64,000 nucleotides of DNA from Entoloma clypeatum (GCA_963565915.1 OY751486.1:1550001-1614000); one strand, 5' to 3'; positions 21,921-34,546 are shown, counted from the stretch's first letter. Numbers and translations: made by a program. Notes: a model not told the origin generated them from the letters alone.

Positions 21921-24904
21921 CTAATCAAAATCCTCTTCGTAGGTTTCTTCAAACGAATCCAGGTTATGTACACTGAGACCAGGCTTTTCGACAAGGAAAA
22001 ACTGTTGAGATAAGTCGGGGAATGGAGAATGCGGTACCATTGCGACAACAGATAGAATATCCTTTACATCAATAACCTTGACGGAGTATGCAGCAGTGCA
22101 CGAGTATAGTGTATTGCAGGACTTCTGCAACAGTCCTCGATCAGGGGGGGAATATGTCGAAACCATTGCGAGCGTAAGTGTTGTCTCCCGGTATATCTTA
22201 ATCTGGAAGTAGAAGTGAACTTCCGCTATTGTTTCTGGAGGACCTTTAATCTAATGCAATGGTGAGTATTGATCCTTCGTTATGCCCTTGATCGCAACCT
22301 ACCTTGACATTTCTTGCCATACGAACTTTCTCGAGGGGCTTCAACTTTTCTCTCCAAGCAGATCGTGTGATTTGCCCATTTGGCAGGCGTAGTCTTGCCC
22401 AGCGGTACAGAGAATCAATTGGATGATCAACGTTAGCACGCTGTATAAGGTATTGCCGCAAAGCCTGCGACTCTTCGGGAAGAATACGGCGCGAGCAACG
22501 GTCAAGTGCTCTCAGAAGTACAGATCCATCACCGAGATCCTTTCCGCTGTGAGGGATCGTACCTTCACGAGATTTTTCAAGGTCGGGGATAAGGGCTTTC
22601 AGAGCATTGATTTGGCAACAAAGTACTGCTCGACAAGACAGGTTCGCATATGGGTTGGATGGTTGTCATATTTGTCCTAGATTTCCGATTGTTCGCTCCA
22701 TGGTCCATTGTGACGTGATGATTGGAGGGCCAATGCGAGTTACTTCGGGAGCTAAGTGTAGTACTGCATGGAGACTTGGACGCGCAAAATGAAGGCGCGC
22801 CGTCTTCCGCTGATAGTAGAGAAGTTCGAACTCGTGGACAAATTTCAACAGCATGTCGTGGGCCTGTTGTAATTTTTCATACGGAATCTTGTGCTGACAG
22901 ATGATGCGCACACCGAATACGAGTTTGCAGAAGTTGACGTAGTAGGCATTGGGCAGGACATTCAAAAAGACACCAGGTCCAAGCCCAAACATATAAAGCA
23001 GGAATTCCCATGCCTTGAAGCTGCTGTTGATTTTTTCCACTGGATTATGGGGGGCATGGTCAAAAGACCCTGGTAAGTAGGGAGTTGCAGCCGCAACATT
23101 GGCACCATGCTGTTCCCATAAATCTCCCTTCAATACTGCCCAATCCCAAGTTGAACGTGAATCGTTCGCGTCGCAGTCAAGAGTACCCCTCCAAAGTCCA
23201 AGGATAAGGTCAGGGATATTCAGTGAAATGAGATGCATGATGTCTGCCCCAAAGCCACGGGGGATTGGGAAACGATGTTCATCACCCAATCCAAGAACAA
23301 TCGTTGGTTTACAAACGCCAGTTCCTAACCGTCGTTTCTTGTACTGGGTAACATTTGGCGACTGCATCACGTGGATTAGGGATATGTTGTAATTGTCAAC
23401 GGACACGGAGCGCAAGTTTGTCATATCGATGTCGGGGTGATCGCACCCAGTTTCCTCGTAGTTGACTGGCTTCAGGATTGCAGGATAATATTGGCAAGTC
23501 TTGGGTTTCTTTCAACCGGGGACGGGACAAAAGAGGCGGCACCCATACTTTCCTTTGTGACCAACAAGACCAGCAACCATCGCCATCGCAGGACCATCAG
23601 CATTTACAGAGGTGAAAAAGGGTTTTGAAACGAAGGTGTTGGCTCTCCAAGGGTCCCACATTACCAGACCTTCTTTCTGGATTGCCGAGAGGTGATGAAC
23701 GCCGGGAAAGAGATATGAATCAAGGTTTTTTGGCTTGCCGGGAATGACGCTGCCGGGGAGGACATGTTTCTTCTTGTATCGAAGGCCAGGCCTAAGATTA
23801 AGAATTACCCAGATGTACATCCAGCAGTCGGATGTCTTGTTTCTGTAAAGTTGCGCACCGTTGATAGAAAGCATCACCATGATATCATCTGGCCCTATTT
23901 TCTGCTCGTCGATTGCATCCAAATATTCATAACCATTGAAGAAGTCGGTGAAGGTGTCCGGCAAGTAGTCACCTGTCTCCTCAACCATCTTGCGTATCTC
24001 GTCGGTGAGCTGTTGAAGATAGGCTAGATTTTCAGTCGTCTCAGAACCACGATATAGCGCCTGGAGCTGGGGCCCAAGCAACATGGTCTCGAACGTTTGG
24101 CGTGGTTTCCCTGTGATAGGATCAAATCGTGGCTTGTTGCAGATAGTACAACGTTGATGGTTTGCAAAGGGTCCAGTATATGTGAGACATGAGTTTATAC
24201 ACATATCCATGGCATATGGAATGATTCCTGTAACCTCAGCAAACCATTTCTTCATGCGATTGAAGGCAGGGACATCATCATCAGGATGTCGACAAAGGAT
24301 TGCGCCTTGAACATCATCATATGTCTCTCGAGAGGCGTTTGAAGTGGCGAGAAATAGATCAGCGCCCAGCCGGAAATTGGGGGTTACTTCAACAGGATAT
24401 TTTGGGGGGTTTTGGAGGCGTTCCAGTAAATCACGGGGGAGTTTGACGCATTCGTCCATCAGAGAAGCATTCTGTATCTGCTGAATAAATTCCATTGTTG
24501 TGGCTAGGTCAGGCAATGAAGGCATACGAGCAAGCTCAGAAAGATCGAGAGTGGGGGGATTGTTCGTCATGTTACTTCCCACATTGTCAGGCTCGCCGGC
24601 TTCGTCCTCGTCCTCGTCCTCGTCCAAATCTCCACTGTCTGTCTCGGATTCATCGGGATCCTTGGTGAGAACGAGACTGCCGGGATCAGGGCTCAGGTCT
24701 TCAGAGTCGTCAAGAGGGTCGGTGGGCTCAGATTCCCAGGTTAGTGACAGAGGTGGGTCGCTTGTGAGGTCAAGAACTCCAGATTCGGCCGCCGCCTCAA
24801 CCTCGGGTTGACGATTTGGAAAGGGAAAAACAGGCTCGAGTTCGTCTGGACGGCCCATCTCAATGTCTTGTGTTTCAACTACAGGTAGGTGTGCCGTCTC
24901 CTGC
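21921..24904 (-). pseudogene. tnp2-2, CACTA-type transposase
   Basis: One long minus frame from 24904 to about 22298, then an intron (GTAGGT... CCTCCAG, about 22297-22245) and a last exon to the stop at 21921. Order: acidic linker (residues 1-110), tnp2 core with SINGAQLYRNKTSD and PGVHHLSAIQKEGL, zinc-like CRLFCPVPG, a C-terminal region with FCKLVFGV and TIGNLG, and a tail with VIDVKDILSVVAM. Two in-frame TGA codons (23512-23514 and 22666-22668) sit where the family has Arg (GRKKPK and GQIRQPSNP), so both look like CGA to TGA. The N-terminal exons were separated by the hAT insertion and inversion. Confidence 0.8.
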
Positions 24905-24909
24905 ATAAT

Positions 24910-27255
24910 TAGTGTTTAAAGGTCTGATTTGGTCCGGACTGGTCTCAACCGGTTTAAACCAATATATTACAAGTAAAATAAGACTAAGGACACACGCGCA
25001 CAGCCTGATGCTGCGCGCACGCATCGTACTCCCTCAATTGGTCCTCCGTGGGCTCAGCCCGGCCCCATGTGCTCTGGGGCGTGACTCAACGCCGTTGGGC
25101 GTGAAAGGGGGCCGTTGGGCACGTGTTGTGGCAGGTGCGCGGTGCCGTACGGCGCGAAGGGAGGCTGTTGGGCGCGAAGGAAGGGTGCTGGGTGTGAGTC
25201 GACCGTGTTGAGGACGTGAGGCGGCCGTTGGGCATTAGAGGGGCCATGGGGCACTAGTCGGGGCAGTTGGGCAAGAGGGGCGGCCGTTGGGGACACGAGG
25301 CGGCCGTTGGGCGTGAAAGGCGGCCATTGTGCGTGGGTTGATGGCGTTGAGGGCAAAGGGACAGTGTTGGGGGCAAAGGGACGGCGTGGCGTGGGTCAAT
25401 GGCGGTGGGCGCAAGTCGGGACTGTTGGGCGTGGGTCGACGGCGTTGGGGGCGAAGGGATGGCGTTGGGGGCAAAAGGACGGCGTTGGGCGTGGGTTGAC
25501 GCGTTGAGGGCGCAGGGATGCCGTGGGCATGAGTCGGGACTGTTGGGCACAAAGGGACGCCATTGGGCACAAAGGGACGCCATTGGGCACAAAGGGATGC
25601 TATTGGGTGCAAAGGGACGCCGTTGGGCGCAAAGGGATGCCGTTGGGCATGAAAGGTGGCCGTTGGGCGGAAGAGAGGGCCATTGGGCATGAGTGGTGGC
25701 CGTTATGCGCGAGTAGTGGCCCTTGGGCGGATGTGGTGGCTGGGTGGAGTGGTGGTGGGGGATTAAAAAAGGGTGGGAAGGTTTTGCTGGCAGTTATGGT
25801 TCGACTTTCGGCGATTGCCGAGCCATGCACGTCGTTGAAAATTGTGCCCTCAATGCCCAAACCGTGGCACCAAAACCCACAAAAATATTTCTTACCTTAT
25901 GTAGACATATCTAGAAACTCATAGGAAGTATATATAGAGTTATATACATGAGCTATGGATGGTAGAAAGTTGGTGCTCCAAATTGATGCATCAAAACACA
26001 ATGTAAATCGTGATGAACAGTGTGGCATGGTGATTTCAAACACAAAAAACAACATTTTCTAGCTTCCTCCTTTGCACAACATTTGTACTCTAAATATACT
26101 ATACATATGCTATTGAAACAGTGTATGTAAACCTATTCAGACCCTTCAAATAAAATTAAAGGACTCGATGAGGTGAATATGAGCAAAATAGGTCGAAAGT
26201 TTGACCAAACTTTTTTGTTTCAGCTTTGGATTCTCCTCATTCAGGAGATCTCACAGCACATTTGTTTTTCAAATTTGGCTCATTCATTAGGGAGATATAA
26301 CACTTTTACTGAAATCTGCACATTTCATTATTTCTATCTTATCTGGACTTCTAAAAATTATACAAAGTGCTTCAGAAGGTGAATACATATCTATTTATGA
26401 GTTCTATCACTTCCAACTATTATTAGACCATGAGGAAGGCACTGCGCGCGCCTGTGCGATGCATTTTGCGCATTGTTTACTATTATTTGGTGTAGAGCAT
26501 GGCACCTCTATGACTTAAAATCCGTGGCATCATTCCATAAAATCAACACATATTTATTGACATATGATACTCTGCTACATAATTGATATAGTCTGTAAGC
26601 TGACTTCCTCCTGTGTAGCCATATTAAGGAGAAATGCGATGTTTTTTGAGTTTGTTTACATATATTTGACACATTTGATGCGCACGTGATGCGCATCATC
26701 CAATGTCGAAACGACGCATCCACCCATTGCTGACTCTGCAATGAGGGGCACAGATGCTGAAAAGGCCAGAATATATTTATAGATTTTATTTATAATCTGT
26801 CTACTTGTGATCGAGGCAGGAGGGAGCACGCACACACACCTTTTGTGTTTTTTTTAGGTGTGCCTATTTGGGAAGTGGGAAAGTTGTGATGTAGAATGAG
26901 TGTGATGCACCAGATATAATGGACTGGTGGCTCAGTTGGTTAGATAGAGGACTGAAATAATATTCTATATTATAGAGGTTGTGAGTTCAATTCTTGCAAA
27001 TGGCACAAATTTTGCACTTTGCCGTTTTGTGATCTTGATTTCCGTTCCTTGGATTGTTCCGTGGAAAATACCGGTTTAAACCGATCCGAACCGGTCTTTG
27101 GCCGGTCTTTCAAATTCTAAAGTTTCGAGTGAACCGAAGACCGGCCGTGATCCGAAACCTTAAAAACCGAGACCGGCGGTCTGGTCTCTCACCGGTTCGG
27201 TCCCGTCCGGTCTCGGTCTGAAATCAACAAAGGTAAACTGGACCTCGAAACACTA
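24910..27255 (+). mobile_element. hAT-like non-autonomous element, copy 2
   Basis: 2,346 bp, plus orientation, nearly identical to the reverse complement of copy 1 apart from a 130-bp deletion just inside the 5' end (GGTCCGG joined to ACTGGTCTC). The minisatellite is at about 25075-25745. Flanks are TGCATAAT (24902-24909) and CAGGAGAG (27256-27263). It has the same TAGTGTTT termini and tRNA-like segment and no transposase. Confidence 0.85.
26921..26997 (+). other. tRNA-like segment in hAT copy 2
   Basis: Same A-box and B-box arrangement as the segment at 17630-17706, with an unpaired acceptor stem. A fossil, not a tRNA gene. Confidence 0.6.
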
Positions 27256-27299
27256 CAGGAGAGGGCCATGACGAGCATGGAAGACGATTTAGGTGGATT

Positions 27300-27735
27300 A
27301 TGTACGACTAAAAAGAGTGCCACCACAAACGGGACATTGAACAACGATCCCTAAAAAGGTGCGTGACTTGTAAAATGTTCTTCAACAACGAACCGCAACC
27401 ACCAAAATACCAAGACTACTACTTCTTCGATTCAGGTAAGTCAAACCATCTAAGCTGCTGAATTCTAACTGACGTTCATAGTCATGCCTTACAAGCTCCT
27501 CCTCGAACACCCTGACCACCCATTTTGCGTGAGTACACTTGTATTGGAATACTCACGTATCTACTTACATTGAACGAAGGCAAACGACGAAGTCGGCATT
27601 TGGATCGGCCAGTATTATCGAACCGCCATTTTTTTAGGATACGAAAGGGGAAGGAGAATGATCTGTGGAAAGGTAAGTAGTCGCTACATCTCGTGAAAGA
27701 ACTCATAGGCAATGTTTATAGTGCCGGACTATTGT
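27300..27735 (+). pseudogene. multi-exon gene fragment, unrecognised
   Basis: Plus-strand exon-like pieces with good splice signals: CVTCKMFFNNEPQPPKYQDY then GTAAGT (27436), an acceptor TCATAG (about 27480), PYKLLLEHPDHPFC then GTGAGT (about 27528), an acceptor near 27589, and NDEVGIWIGQYYRTAIFLG followed by GTAAGT (about 27674). The peptide is not recognised. The run ends at about 27735. Its ancestry, host or transposon, is unclear. Confidence 0.35.
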
Positions 27736-28362
27736 AATTGGGGGGCGGGTTCGGCTGCGTGGATATAGGGGCTGGCGCCCTAACAATCTCTCAGGAGTTA
27801 TTTTGATTATTAAAAGTGGATTAGTTTATAAGTAGATGTTGGATTGTCGACAAGCGTTTTACTGATCCCTCAAATCTAAATGCAGGGAAGGAGGATGAAT
27901 ATGAGATGGCCGGGTTGGCGTCAAGCTTCGAAGTCCCATCATTTCTACTGACAGGGCGTGGGTTCTCGGTGGGTAATTTGATATAGAACTACTCTTTGTT
28001 GGGGCTAACAGTCCACCTTGCTACGCTGTAGTTGGTCTACCACACATTGACTCAAACCCCCTCAAGTGTGCTCAAAGGCAGCATGGTCATGCTGGTGAGT
28101 CGTCGTTACTTCAGCATCAACGGACAGTATCGATAATTCTTTCGTGAGGTGGCGGTTCTGCTCGTCACCTTCACTGGGGCTTGTTTGAGCATGGATTCCT
28201 ACCTCAAAATCCTCATTTTCCCCTTCTGTATGGTGCGTCACTGCATCTCCCTCGTTGTTTTGGCGAGGTGCTGTTTTGGTTTGACTCCAAGAATCACATC
28301 GCTGAAACTGCGTAATTCCAGGCTCTATCTTCCGATTTCCCAAGCTCTACAGTCAAGGTAGC
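27736..28362. other. unannotated spacer left of Ty3-C
   Basis: Includes a 93-aa minus ORF (28343-28062), hydrophilic, without a recognisable domain. The last five bases (GTAGC) are the target duplication of Ty3-C. Confidence 0.4.
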
Positions 28363-28661
28363 TGTTATGATCGTATTTTCACTTTTCACTTTATCTTATC
28401 TTATCTCGATCTTATCTTATCTACATCATATTGTACATGAGGACATCTTATCATTATTGTGCAGCATGATGCCGCCTCAACGCAGCCTCATGGTATTTAC
28501 ATATATAAGTAGGGTACTTTCACTTGTATTTGATAGCTTGTTCTCTTGAGATTCCCGCTGGGTCTCTTGGCAATACAGCACCTTCATCATCTTTCCATGT
28601 TTTTCCTCTAAGTTCAGAAGTTTGGGCTCGCGACGTCGTCAGACTTAGTGTTGCCTCAACA
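28363..28661 (+). repeat. 5' LTR of Ty3-C
   Basis: Starts TGTTATGATC, ends GCCTCAACA. Contains TTATC/TCTTATC runs and a TATA-like ACATATATAAG near 28500. Compared with the 3' LTR, 12 of 14 differences are C/T or G/A changes inside CpG sites. Confidence 0.95.
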
Positions 28662-29225
28662 GAAGAACAAGCTCTAAACTCGCCCGCCCAACCTCACTTC
28701 CCTTTCCTCCATTTCAACTTCGCCGTTTCGTGCTTTTTCGTCAAAAGTACTATACACGGACCCTAGCGTTAAGGGGGACCTCCCAGACTTCAGGGATAAG
28801 AAGAGAAACACTGGGTACACCCATTATAACTAGCATTGCCGTTCAAGACACACAGGGAAACGTTGAGCCCATCCCGTGTCAAGGTGACCAAAGGTTGACA
28901 CATCTAACCTTTGGGGAAGTTGCTGGCGCGTGTGACGGTTTGGAAAGAGAAGACCGTACACGTCTAGTTCGCAACAGGTGTTCCAACCCCCGGCTCCTCG
29001 ACATCTCGATTCGACCAGTCCAGCGCGCGTAGGGGTATTGACCGCATGGACTTCATCTTTCCTAGATCTTCCTCCATGGACCATTCGGGCATCCCGACTG
29101 CCTGGGTAGACAGATCGTTCTTTGGGTTTCTTTTCAGATTTTTTTTCGCCTAAGCATCAGAACAGGGCGCGCGCCCGACGTAAGGTACTATTGTTCAAAA
29201 CACTCCCCCCCGTCAGAACACCAAC

Positions 29226-30311
29226 ATGGACAATCAAGATCTTCAGGACCAAGGCCCCAACCATCACGAACACCATGAACATCATGAACCCCCCGTTGCA
29301 CCACCCCCTCCCCGACCAGGCCGAAGAATTGAAATAGCCGCAGACCCCAGCAAATATAATGGATCACCCCTCTTTTCGGGATGGTGGGCAAAAATGCTCA
29401 CGTGGATCCGAGTAAATCGAGATTTGTTACATGGGGATGACAAAGTCTGTATTGCAGTCTGGTCCCGATTAGATGGACCGATTGCAGGAACGTATGGGGA
29501 AACACGACTCACCCAATGCATGGAATCAAATGATTGGCCAAAGTATCGAAACTTAGTCTATGAGATTACCACAAGGTTTCGCCCTACCACCGAAGTGGAA
29601 TGGGCCAGAGCAAAGATTGAGGGGTTCAAACAGAACCAAATGAAGACAGACGATTGGATCACGCAGTTTGGAACACTGGCAATCAAAGGGAAAATTGAGG
29701 ATCATCATGGGATTTCCTTATTAGAGAGAAATGCCTGGGACTCAATTGTACAACAATTGTTTCAGCATGGAAGACGACAGGACACCATGCAGGAAACTGT
29801 TGAAGAAATCTCAGCCATCGGAAGGGCTGAAGAGAATTATGCCATGAGGCAAGGAATGAGGCAGGGACCTCAAAGACAAGGGAACCAATGGGGAAATCGC
29901 CCCCAGAATCAGCAAGCACCGCGGCCGCAAGGCCAGAATAATTTCGGAAGGCCCTTTGGGCAACAACAGAATGGGGGGTACCGTCCCCAGCAAAACGGTC
30001 AGCAGCAACAACGACGGGATCCGAACGCGATGAACGTCGACAGGAACCAGCGACAAGCTCCTGGTAACTGCTATAACTGTGGTGGACAGGGGCATTTCGC
30101 CCCAGATTGCAGGCAGCCGCAGTGCAGGGTACAAGCGGCAATGATCGAACAAATTGATGAGCACGAGGAGGAAGAAATTCTGAGACAAATAACGGCAAGG
30201 CGTCAAGCACGTCAAGCCACAAATGGACAAATGGGTGTGAATGGCGCGCCTGCGCCAAATCCCAATGGACAAGCTGCAGGGCAGCAGGGTTTTGTAAACG
30301 TCAACCAGTAA
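29226..30311 (+). CDS. Ty3-C gag
   Basis: 361 aa from ATG at 29226. The His/Pro-rich N-terminus is followed by a capsid-like helical domain (about residues 35-210, with DPSKYNG and WWAKMLTW), a Gln/Arg/Asn-rich linker, and a CCHC zinc knuckle (CYNCGGQGHFAPDC, about residue 280) that binds RNA. The reading frame is intact. Gag packages the element RNA in cytoplasmic particles. Pol begins in the -1 frame around the gag stop, so a programmed -1 shift is the expected route to Gag-Pol. Some decay in pol means the copy could supply Gag only. Confidence 0.9.
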   Translation: MDNQDLQDQGPNHHEHHEHHEPPVAPPPPRPGRRIEIAADPSKYNGSPLFSGWWAKMLTWIRVNRDLLHGDDKVCIAVWSRLDGPIAGTYGETRLTQCMESNDWPKYRNLVYEITTRFRPTTEVEWARAKIEGFKQNQMKTDDWITQFGTLAIKGKIEDHHGISLLERNAWDSIVQQLFQHGRRQDTMQETVEEISAIGRAEENYAMRQGMRQGPQRQGNQWGNRPQNQQAPRPQGQNNFGRPFGQQQNGGYRPQQNGQQQQRRDPNAMNVDRNQRQAPGNCYNCGGQGHFAPDCRQPQCRVQAAMIEQIDEHEEEEILRQITARRQARQATNGQMGVNGAPAPNPNGQAAGQQGFVNVNQ

Positions 30312-30314
30312 TTC

Positions 30315-33300
30315 CCCCGCTGGCTCTGACAAATCGATACGAACAATTGCCTATAGACTCTTACATACATAAAGACACTGTGAATTCTTGGTTTCAGAAA
30401 CTTACGGACACAGCAGTTACATACAACAAAATACTATTGGACAAACCCAAAAAGGTAAAAACCCAAAAAAATAGCACAGATGAATCGGACTTAGATACAC
30501 TTGTAAATTATATCATTGGGGAGCCCTCGGAAAGGAGGCTTGGTTCGTCCCCTACGGATGAATGCTTAATTCCCTGTTCAGAAGAATCAGATAATTTAAA
30601 TAGGCAAACAGACTCAATGGGGGAACCATCTTTTATTTGATCCGCTTCTTTGGAAAAGGAGCTTATGATGAAAATCACACTGGAAACGTTGCAAGACAAA
30701 CGAACCTTTGATGTTGAAGCATTATTAGACTCAGGGGCAACAGGAATGTTCATTGATCTGGACTTCGCCAAAAAGAACAATATTAAATTAAGGGAACTAC
30801 CTTTCCCCATTCGGGTCTACAACATTGATGGCATGCTTAACCAAGGAGGTTCGATCACACATGAAGCAGTCATGGCTATGTGGTATAAAGGACACGTGGA
30901 AATAGCAGTGTTTGAAGCATGCAACCTAGGGAAAGCTAAAATTATTGTTGGACACACTTGGCTGAAACGCCATAATCCATAGATCAATTGGGAAAAAGTG
31001 GAGATTAAACTATCGAGATGTCCAGAAGAATGCGGCATGCGTCGAACGCGCTATTTAAATAAAACTGCAAGAACCAGATGGGGTGGAAGAATCAAAGAGG
31101 TAGTAGAAGGAAAGGAAGAAGAAGTGGAGGAGGTAATCCACATGCTCAGGGCAGCTAAGGAAGAACCCTCAGACGAAGTACCGGCAGAACAGGTTGTCCC
31201 CGGGAAATATCACAAATATCTATCAGTCTTTGAAAAGAAAGCATCAGAAAGGTTACCAGTCAGGAAACCATGGGATCACACTATAGACTTAAAACCAGAT
31301 TTCGTACCAAAAAAGGCCAAAGTCTACCCCCTGTCACCAGATGAAAGGAAAGAAGTATCTGAATTTGTAAACGATCAATTACGCAAAGGATATATTCGAC
31401 CTACGAAGTCACCACAAACTTTGCCAGTATTCTTTATACCCAAAAAGGATGGAAAGAAACGAATGGTACAGGATTACCGACATATTAACAGCTGGACCGT
31501 TTGCAATAATTATCCACTCCCGTTGATTCCGGAATTGATCGATAAATTAAAAGGAAAGAAAAGGTTTACCAAGATGGACCTCAGATGGGGGTATAACAAT
31601 GTGCACATCAAGGAAGGAGATGAGTGGAAGGCGGCATTTACAACCCCGGATGGAGCCTTCGAACTGATGGTTATGTTCTTCGGATTAAATAATTCCCCAA
31701 GCACGTTTCAAGCTATGATGAACGACATATTTAGAGACTTGATTGATCAAGGAGACGTAGTTATATATATCGACGATATATTGGTAGCAACCGAAGGAGA
31801 AAAAAGACACAGTGAAATTGTGGAGGAAATTCTAAAAAGATTACGGGAAAACGACTTATTCTTAAAACCAGGAAAATGTTTCTTTGACAGAGACGAAATA
31901 GAGTTCTTAGGGTTAATTATTGGGAAAGACGGAATTCAGATGGACCCTTCGAAAGTAGATGCTATCAAACAATGGCTGAGACCAACAAAAGTCAAAGAAG
32001 TCCAATCGTTCCTAGGATTGGCCAATTTATATCGGAGATTCGTCAAAGACTTCTCTAAAGTGGCAGGGCCACTACATAAATTAACAAGGAAAGAAACAAT
32101 ATGGAATTGGAAAGAAGAACAGGAGGAAGCGTTTAACGTGCTAAAGAAATTATTTACGGAAGCACCCATATTGGTATCCCCCGATCCGGATCAGAGATTA
32201 AGAGTAGAATCAGACGCATCGGACTTTGCCACGGGAGTGATTCTATCTATGGAATGTGAGGATGAGAAATGGAGGCCATGTGCCTTTCTTTCTAAAGAAT
32301 TGAATGATGTTGAACGAAATTACGACGTACACGATAAAGAAATGCTGGGCATAATTCGAGCGCTGGAAGCATGGAGACACCACCTTGAAGGAGCCAAGCA
32401 TGAGGTCGAGATCTGGACCGATCATAAAATCCTCGAGTACTTCATGCAGGGACGAAAGCTTAATCGCAGACAAGCACACTGGGCATTGTATCTAACATGT
32501 TTCAACTTTAAATTAATACACAAGGCTGGCACCTCAATGGGAAAGGCGGATGCTCTTTCAAGAAGGGTCGATCATAGAAAGGGGGTGGAAAATGACAATG
32601 AAGACGTAACATTATTGAAACCGGAATACTTCCACTTGCGAGCAATGGATTGAGGACATATACTTATTGATGGGGAAGAAAGTAAACTATTAAAACGCAT
32701 CAGGGATGCCAAGGAGTTTGACGAACAAGTGTTGAAAGCAGTGGAAGAGTTAAAGAAAACAAATACCAAAACATTGCGTGCAGATGAATGGCACGAAGAG
32801 CAGGGACTCTGGTTACATAGAGGAAAGGTTTATGTTCCGAAAAGTCAGGAACTCAGGGAGGAAATAATTAGATTACATCACGACAACCCAGTTGCAGGAC
32901 ACCCAGGGCAGTGGAAGACCCTGGAATTGGTTACATGTAATTATTGGTGGCCTGGTATTACAAACATGGTCAAAGCATACGTCGAGGGCTGCGATAGATG
33001 TCAACAATCAAAAAACGTGCCTCAACTGCTAGCCGGTAAATTAAAAGCAAACACAGAACATGCAGGACCATGGAAACATGTTACAGCAGATTTTATTGTA
33101 GGACTCCCAGAAGCTCAGGGGTACAACGCAGTATTAGTCATGGCTTGCAGATCGACAAAGCAATCACACTTTATCAAAACACGCGATGAAGTCTCAGCAG
33201 AAGGATTAGCTAAACTATATCGGGACGAAGTCTGGAAACTACATGGACTTCCGGAATCGTTAACGTCAGACTGCGGACCACAATTTGCGGCAATATTTAT

Positions 33301-34231
33301 GAAGGAACTAAATAAAATATTGGGGATCACAACTAAATTATCAATGGCGTATCATCCGCAAACAGACGGACAGACGGAACACATCAACCAGGAGTTGGAG
33401 CAATATCTAAGATCATTTATCTCCCATCGGCAAACAGATTGGCCCGAATGGATGGCAACTGCGGAGTTCGCCTATAATAATAAAATTCACACGGCAACTC
33501 AGTTTTCGCCGTTCTATGTAAATTATGGGTTTAATCCTAGGATAGGCATGGAACCACGAAGGGTGGAAAAGTCAGAACTGGCCAAAGAATTTGCTGAGCG
33601 AATGAAGAAAATTCATGAAGAAGCAGAAGCAGTGTTAGTAAAAGCGAGGGAGGAAATGGAACGGTATGCGAACTTGAAAAGAAGTGATGCGCCGATCTAC
33701 AAAGTTGGTGACAAAGTCTGGTTATCAACAAAAGATCTAAAGTTGATCCGACCATTAAAAAAACTTGCTGAACGATGGATCGGGCCCTATGCCATAACAA
33801 AAATTATTTCATCAAATGCCGTAGAACTTAAATTACCAAAAACTTGGAAAATCCACCCAGTTATCAATGTATCACAGATCTGGTTATTTAAAGAGCCACT
33901 ATTTAAATCGCAAAGGGTGCAAGCACCAAATCCCATAGTTATCAATGGCGAAGAGGAGTACAATGTTGCTAAAATTATTGACTCAAGGTTGAAGAGAGGA
34001 AAGCTGGAATATTTAGTGCAATGGGAGGGTCTGACTCAGGACCACAACACGTGGGAACCCGAGGATCACCTGGAACATGCCAAGAAAGCGGTGGAGGACT
34101 TCATTAAATTAAACCCGAATGCACCCCGGCGCTTACATGCAAACATCTTTGAAGGATTGGAATTTAAACCATATGAGAATTTCACGGACACCCCGGACGA
34201 CATCATATCTCGCCTGGAAGTCAAGATCTAG
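30315..34231 (+). pseudogene. Ty3-C pol, three stops
   Basis: All segments lie in one frame, interrupted by TGA (30638-30640), TAG (30980-30982) and TGA (32651-32653). Domains: protease (LLDSGATGMF, about 30725), RT (VVIYIDDILVA, about 31765), RNase H (ESDASDFATG, about 32215), integrase HHCC (about 32875-33005), DDE core (about 33080-33385) and chromodomain (EEYNVAKIIDSR...VQWEGL, about 33950-34060). The chromodomain should target insertion to H3K9-methylated chromatin, by analogy with other fungal chromoviruses. Non-functional without stop suppression. Confidence 0.92.
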
Positions 34232-34242
34232 AAAGGGGGTAA

Positions 34243-34541
34243 TGTTATGATCATATTTTCACTTTTCACTTTATCTTATCTTATCTCAATCTTATCTTAT
34301 CTACATAATATCGTACATGAGGACATCTTATCATTATCGCGCAGCATGACACCACCTCAACGCAGCCACATGGTATTTACATATATAAGTAGGGTACTTT
34401 CACTTGTATTTGATAGCTTGTTCTCTTGAGATTCCCGCTGGGTCTCTTGGCAATACAGCACCTTCATCATCTTTCCATGTTTTTCCTCTAAGTTCAGAAG
34501 TTTGGGCTTGCGACGTTGTCAGACTTAGCGTCGCCTCAACA
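34243..34541 (+). repeat. 3' LTR of Ty3-C
   Basis: Same 299-bp sequence as the 5' LTR with 14 differences. Preceded by the polypurine tract, followed by target copy GTAGC. Confidence 0.95.
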
Positions 34542-34546
34542 GTAGC

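Larger units (their letters stand above)
19848..24909. other. 5.06-kb segment inverted between hAT copies
   Basis: The segment begins CTCTCCTG and ends TGCATAAT. Reversed in place, each hAT copy would have matching octamers: ATTATGCA on both sides of copy 1 and CAGGAGAG on both sides of copy 2. The reversal also rejoins coding sequence at both borders: an intron acceptor at the tnp2-2 start, and a stop codon (27269-27271) four codons after the last ORF. Recombination between the two inverted hAT copies explains this. Confidence 0.85.
28363..34541 (+). mobile_element. Ty3-C, complete chromodomain Gypsy element
   Basis: 6,179 bp bounded by 299-bp LTRs and a perfect 5-bp duplication GTAGC (28358-28362 and 34542-34546). 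Order: LTR, about 560-bp leader, gag, pol (protease, RT, RNase H, integrase, chromodomain), polypurine tract AGAAAGGGGGTAA (34230-34242), LTR. Pol is in the -1 frame relative to gag and overlaps its end. Three in-frame stops break pol. The LTRs differ at 14 of 299 sites, so the insertion is not recent. Confidence 0.95.

Noticed and set aside
26921..26997. Functional tRNA gene
   Set aside because: A and B boxes are good, but the acceptor stem does not pair and all three copies sit inside a transposon.
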